In this document: piece after piece, positions 63,797-64,000 of the stretch
How the letters are laid out: each line of letters starts with the position of its first letter
How positions within the stretch are numbered: position 1 is the first letter of the stretch
NCBI RefSeq assembly: GCF_019145495.1
Contig: NZ_JAHSTU010000003.1
Location: 434,001-498,000, forward strand
DNA length: 64,000 bases
From: Pseudomonas azerbaijanoccidentalis
Lineage (GTDB): Bacteria; Pseudomonadota; Gammaproteobacteria; Pseudomonadales; Pseudomonadaceae
Direction: 5' to 3'
Translations under genes and position numbers: made by a program
Notes under the pieces: model-generated
Told to the model about the DNA's origin: nothing
What the model saw: only the letters and a program-made list of their open reading frames with translations
The model's database searches: none

Positions 63797-64000
63797 TCAA
63801 TCCAGCCCGGAGAACGCCACCACCGGCATCGTCCGCTTCATCAACACCTTGCCCCCGCGCACCGAATACAGCGGCAATCCCTGGCTGCGAATCACCTCGT
63901 AGTCATTTTCGGCGGAAAGAATCAGCAGGTTCGCCGGCCGTCCCGGTTCCAGTCCGTAGCGATCACCCAAGGCCAAGGCCTTGGCGCTGTTGTCGGTGAC
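63797..64000 (-). CDS. codA: Cytosine deaminase-like protein, C-terminal end (5' part outside window)
   Basis: Minus-strand frame open to the window edge, 67 visible residues ending in stop at 63797. It contains ALGDRYGLEPGRPANLLILS, then AENDYEVIRSQGLPLYSVRGG, which matches the C-terminus of CodA-type cytosine deaminases of the amidohydrolase superfamily. The frame has no start because the gene continues beyond base 64000. Identity rests on this end only. Confidence 0.75.
   Translation of the reverse strand, partial: VTDNSAKALALGDRYGLEPGRPANLLILSAENDYEVIRSQGLPLYSVRGGKVLMKRTMPVVAFSGLD

Overview
The window reads as chromosomal DNA of a fluorescent-group Pseudomonas. Supporting signs are GC-rich coding sequence with strong third-position bias, Pseudomonas-type REP pairs with the 'GTAGGAGCTGCCG' core, a phenylacetate (paa) catabolon in pseudomonad order, two FecI/FecR/TonB-receptor surface-signalling loci, and an orphan Hcp type VI secretion gene. 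The species cannot be fixed from sequence alone. Coding density is high. No rRNA, tRNA, CRISPR array, transposase or prophage was seen.

Layout. 1-6.2 kb: the 3' part of a Mg2+-importing P-type ATPase, then a degenerate receiver protein, a NarL-type response regulator and a BvgS/EvgS-like hybrid kinase. 6.2-12.7 kb: small metabolic genes (aldo/keto reductase, hot-dog thioesterase), a LysR regulator divergent from pirin and two YcaC-type isochorismatase-fold hydrolases, and an MscS channel with a cyclic-nucleotide-binding domain. 12.7-20 kb: a fecI-fecR-TonB receptor locus, an AhpD-like protein and an EmrAB-type efflux pair. 20.2-23.5 kb: an accessory stretch with two small Pseudomonas-type proteins, then an AT-rich insert encoding an XRE/S24-like regulator overlapping a VUT (queuosine-precursor-type) transporter, three iterated 11-bp operator-like sites and a glycine-zipper protein. 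23.6-29.3 kb: thiolase plus enoyl-CoA hydratase, then a polyamine-type binding protein, an SpuC-like aminotransferase and a LuxR-type regulator.

29.4-51.2 kb is one functional block for aromatic catabolism. Phenylethylamine would be oxidised by TynA (activator FeaR) to phenylacetaldehyde. Phenylacetate entering through the porin and the ActP/DUF485 symporter is activated by PaaK, epoxidised by PaaABCDE, isomerised by PaaG, ring-opened and oxidised by PaaZ, and beta-oxidised by PaaJ, PaaF and PaaH, with PaaI and PaaY as thioesterase-type helpers. PaaX is the repressor. Most paa genes lie on the minus strand in two transcription blocks (paaFGHIJK and paaABCDE-DUF485-actP-porin-paaZ), separated by about 0.8 kb of non-coding DNA full of repeats. 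paaY-paaX diverge on the plus strand. Several paa translation starts carry A-rich motifs of the Crc/Hfq catabolite-repression type, and REP pairs sit at intra-operon junctions.

51.3-58.8 kb: a DUF3313-type lipoprotein, a small unknown, an OmpR/EnvZ-type two-component pair and a fecIRA locus with a ferric-citrate-type receptor. 58.9-61.2 kb: a YbjJ-like MFS transporter divergent from a DapF-fold protein in which both catalytic cysteines are serine. 61.4-63.7 kb: an AT-richer Hcp island with hcp, a glycine-zipper candidate pore-forming effector, a two-TM putative immunity protein and a second immunity copy broken by an in-frame TGA. The window ends inside a minus-strand gene matching the C-terminus of cytosine deaminase.
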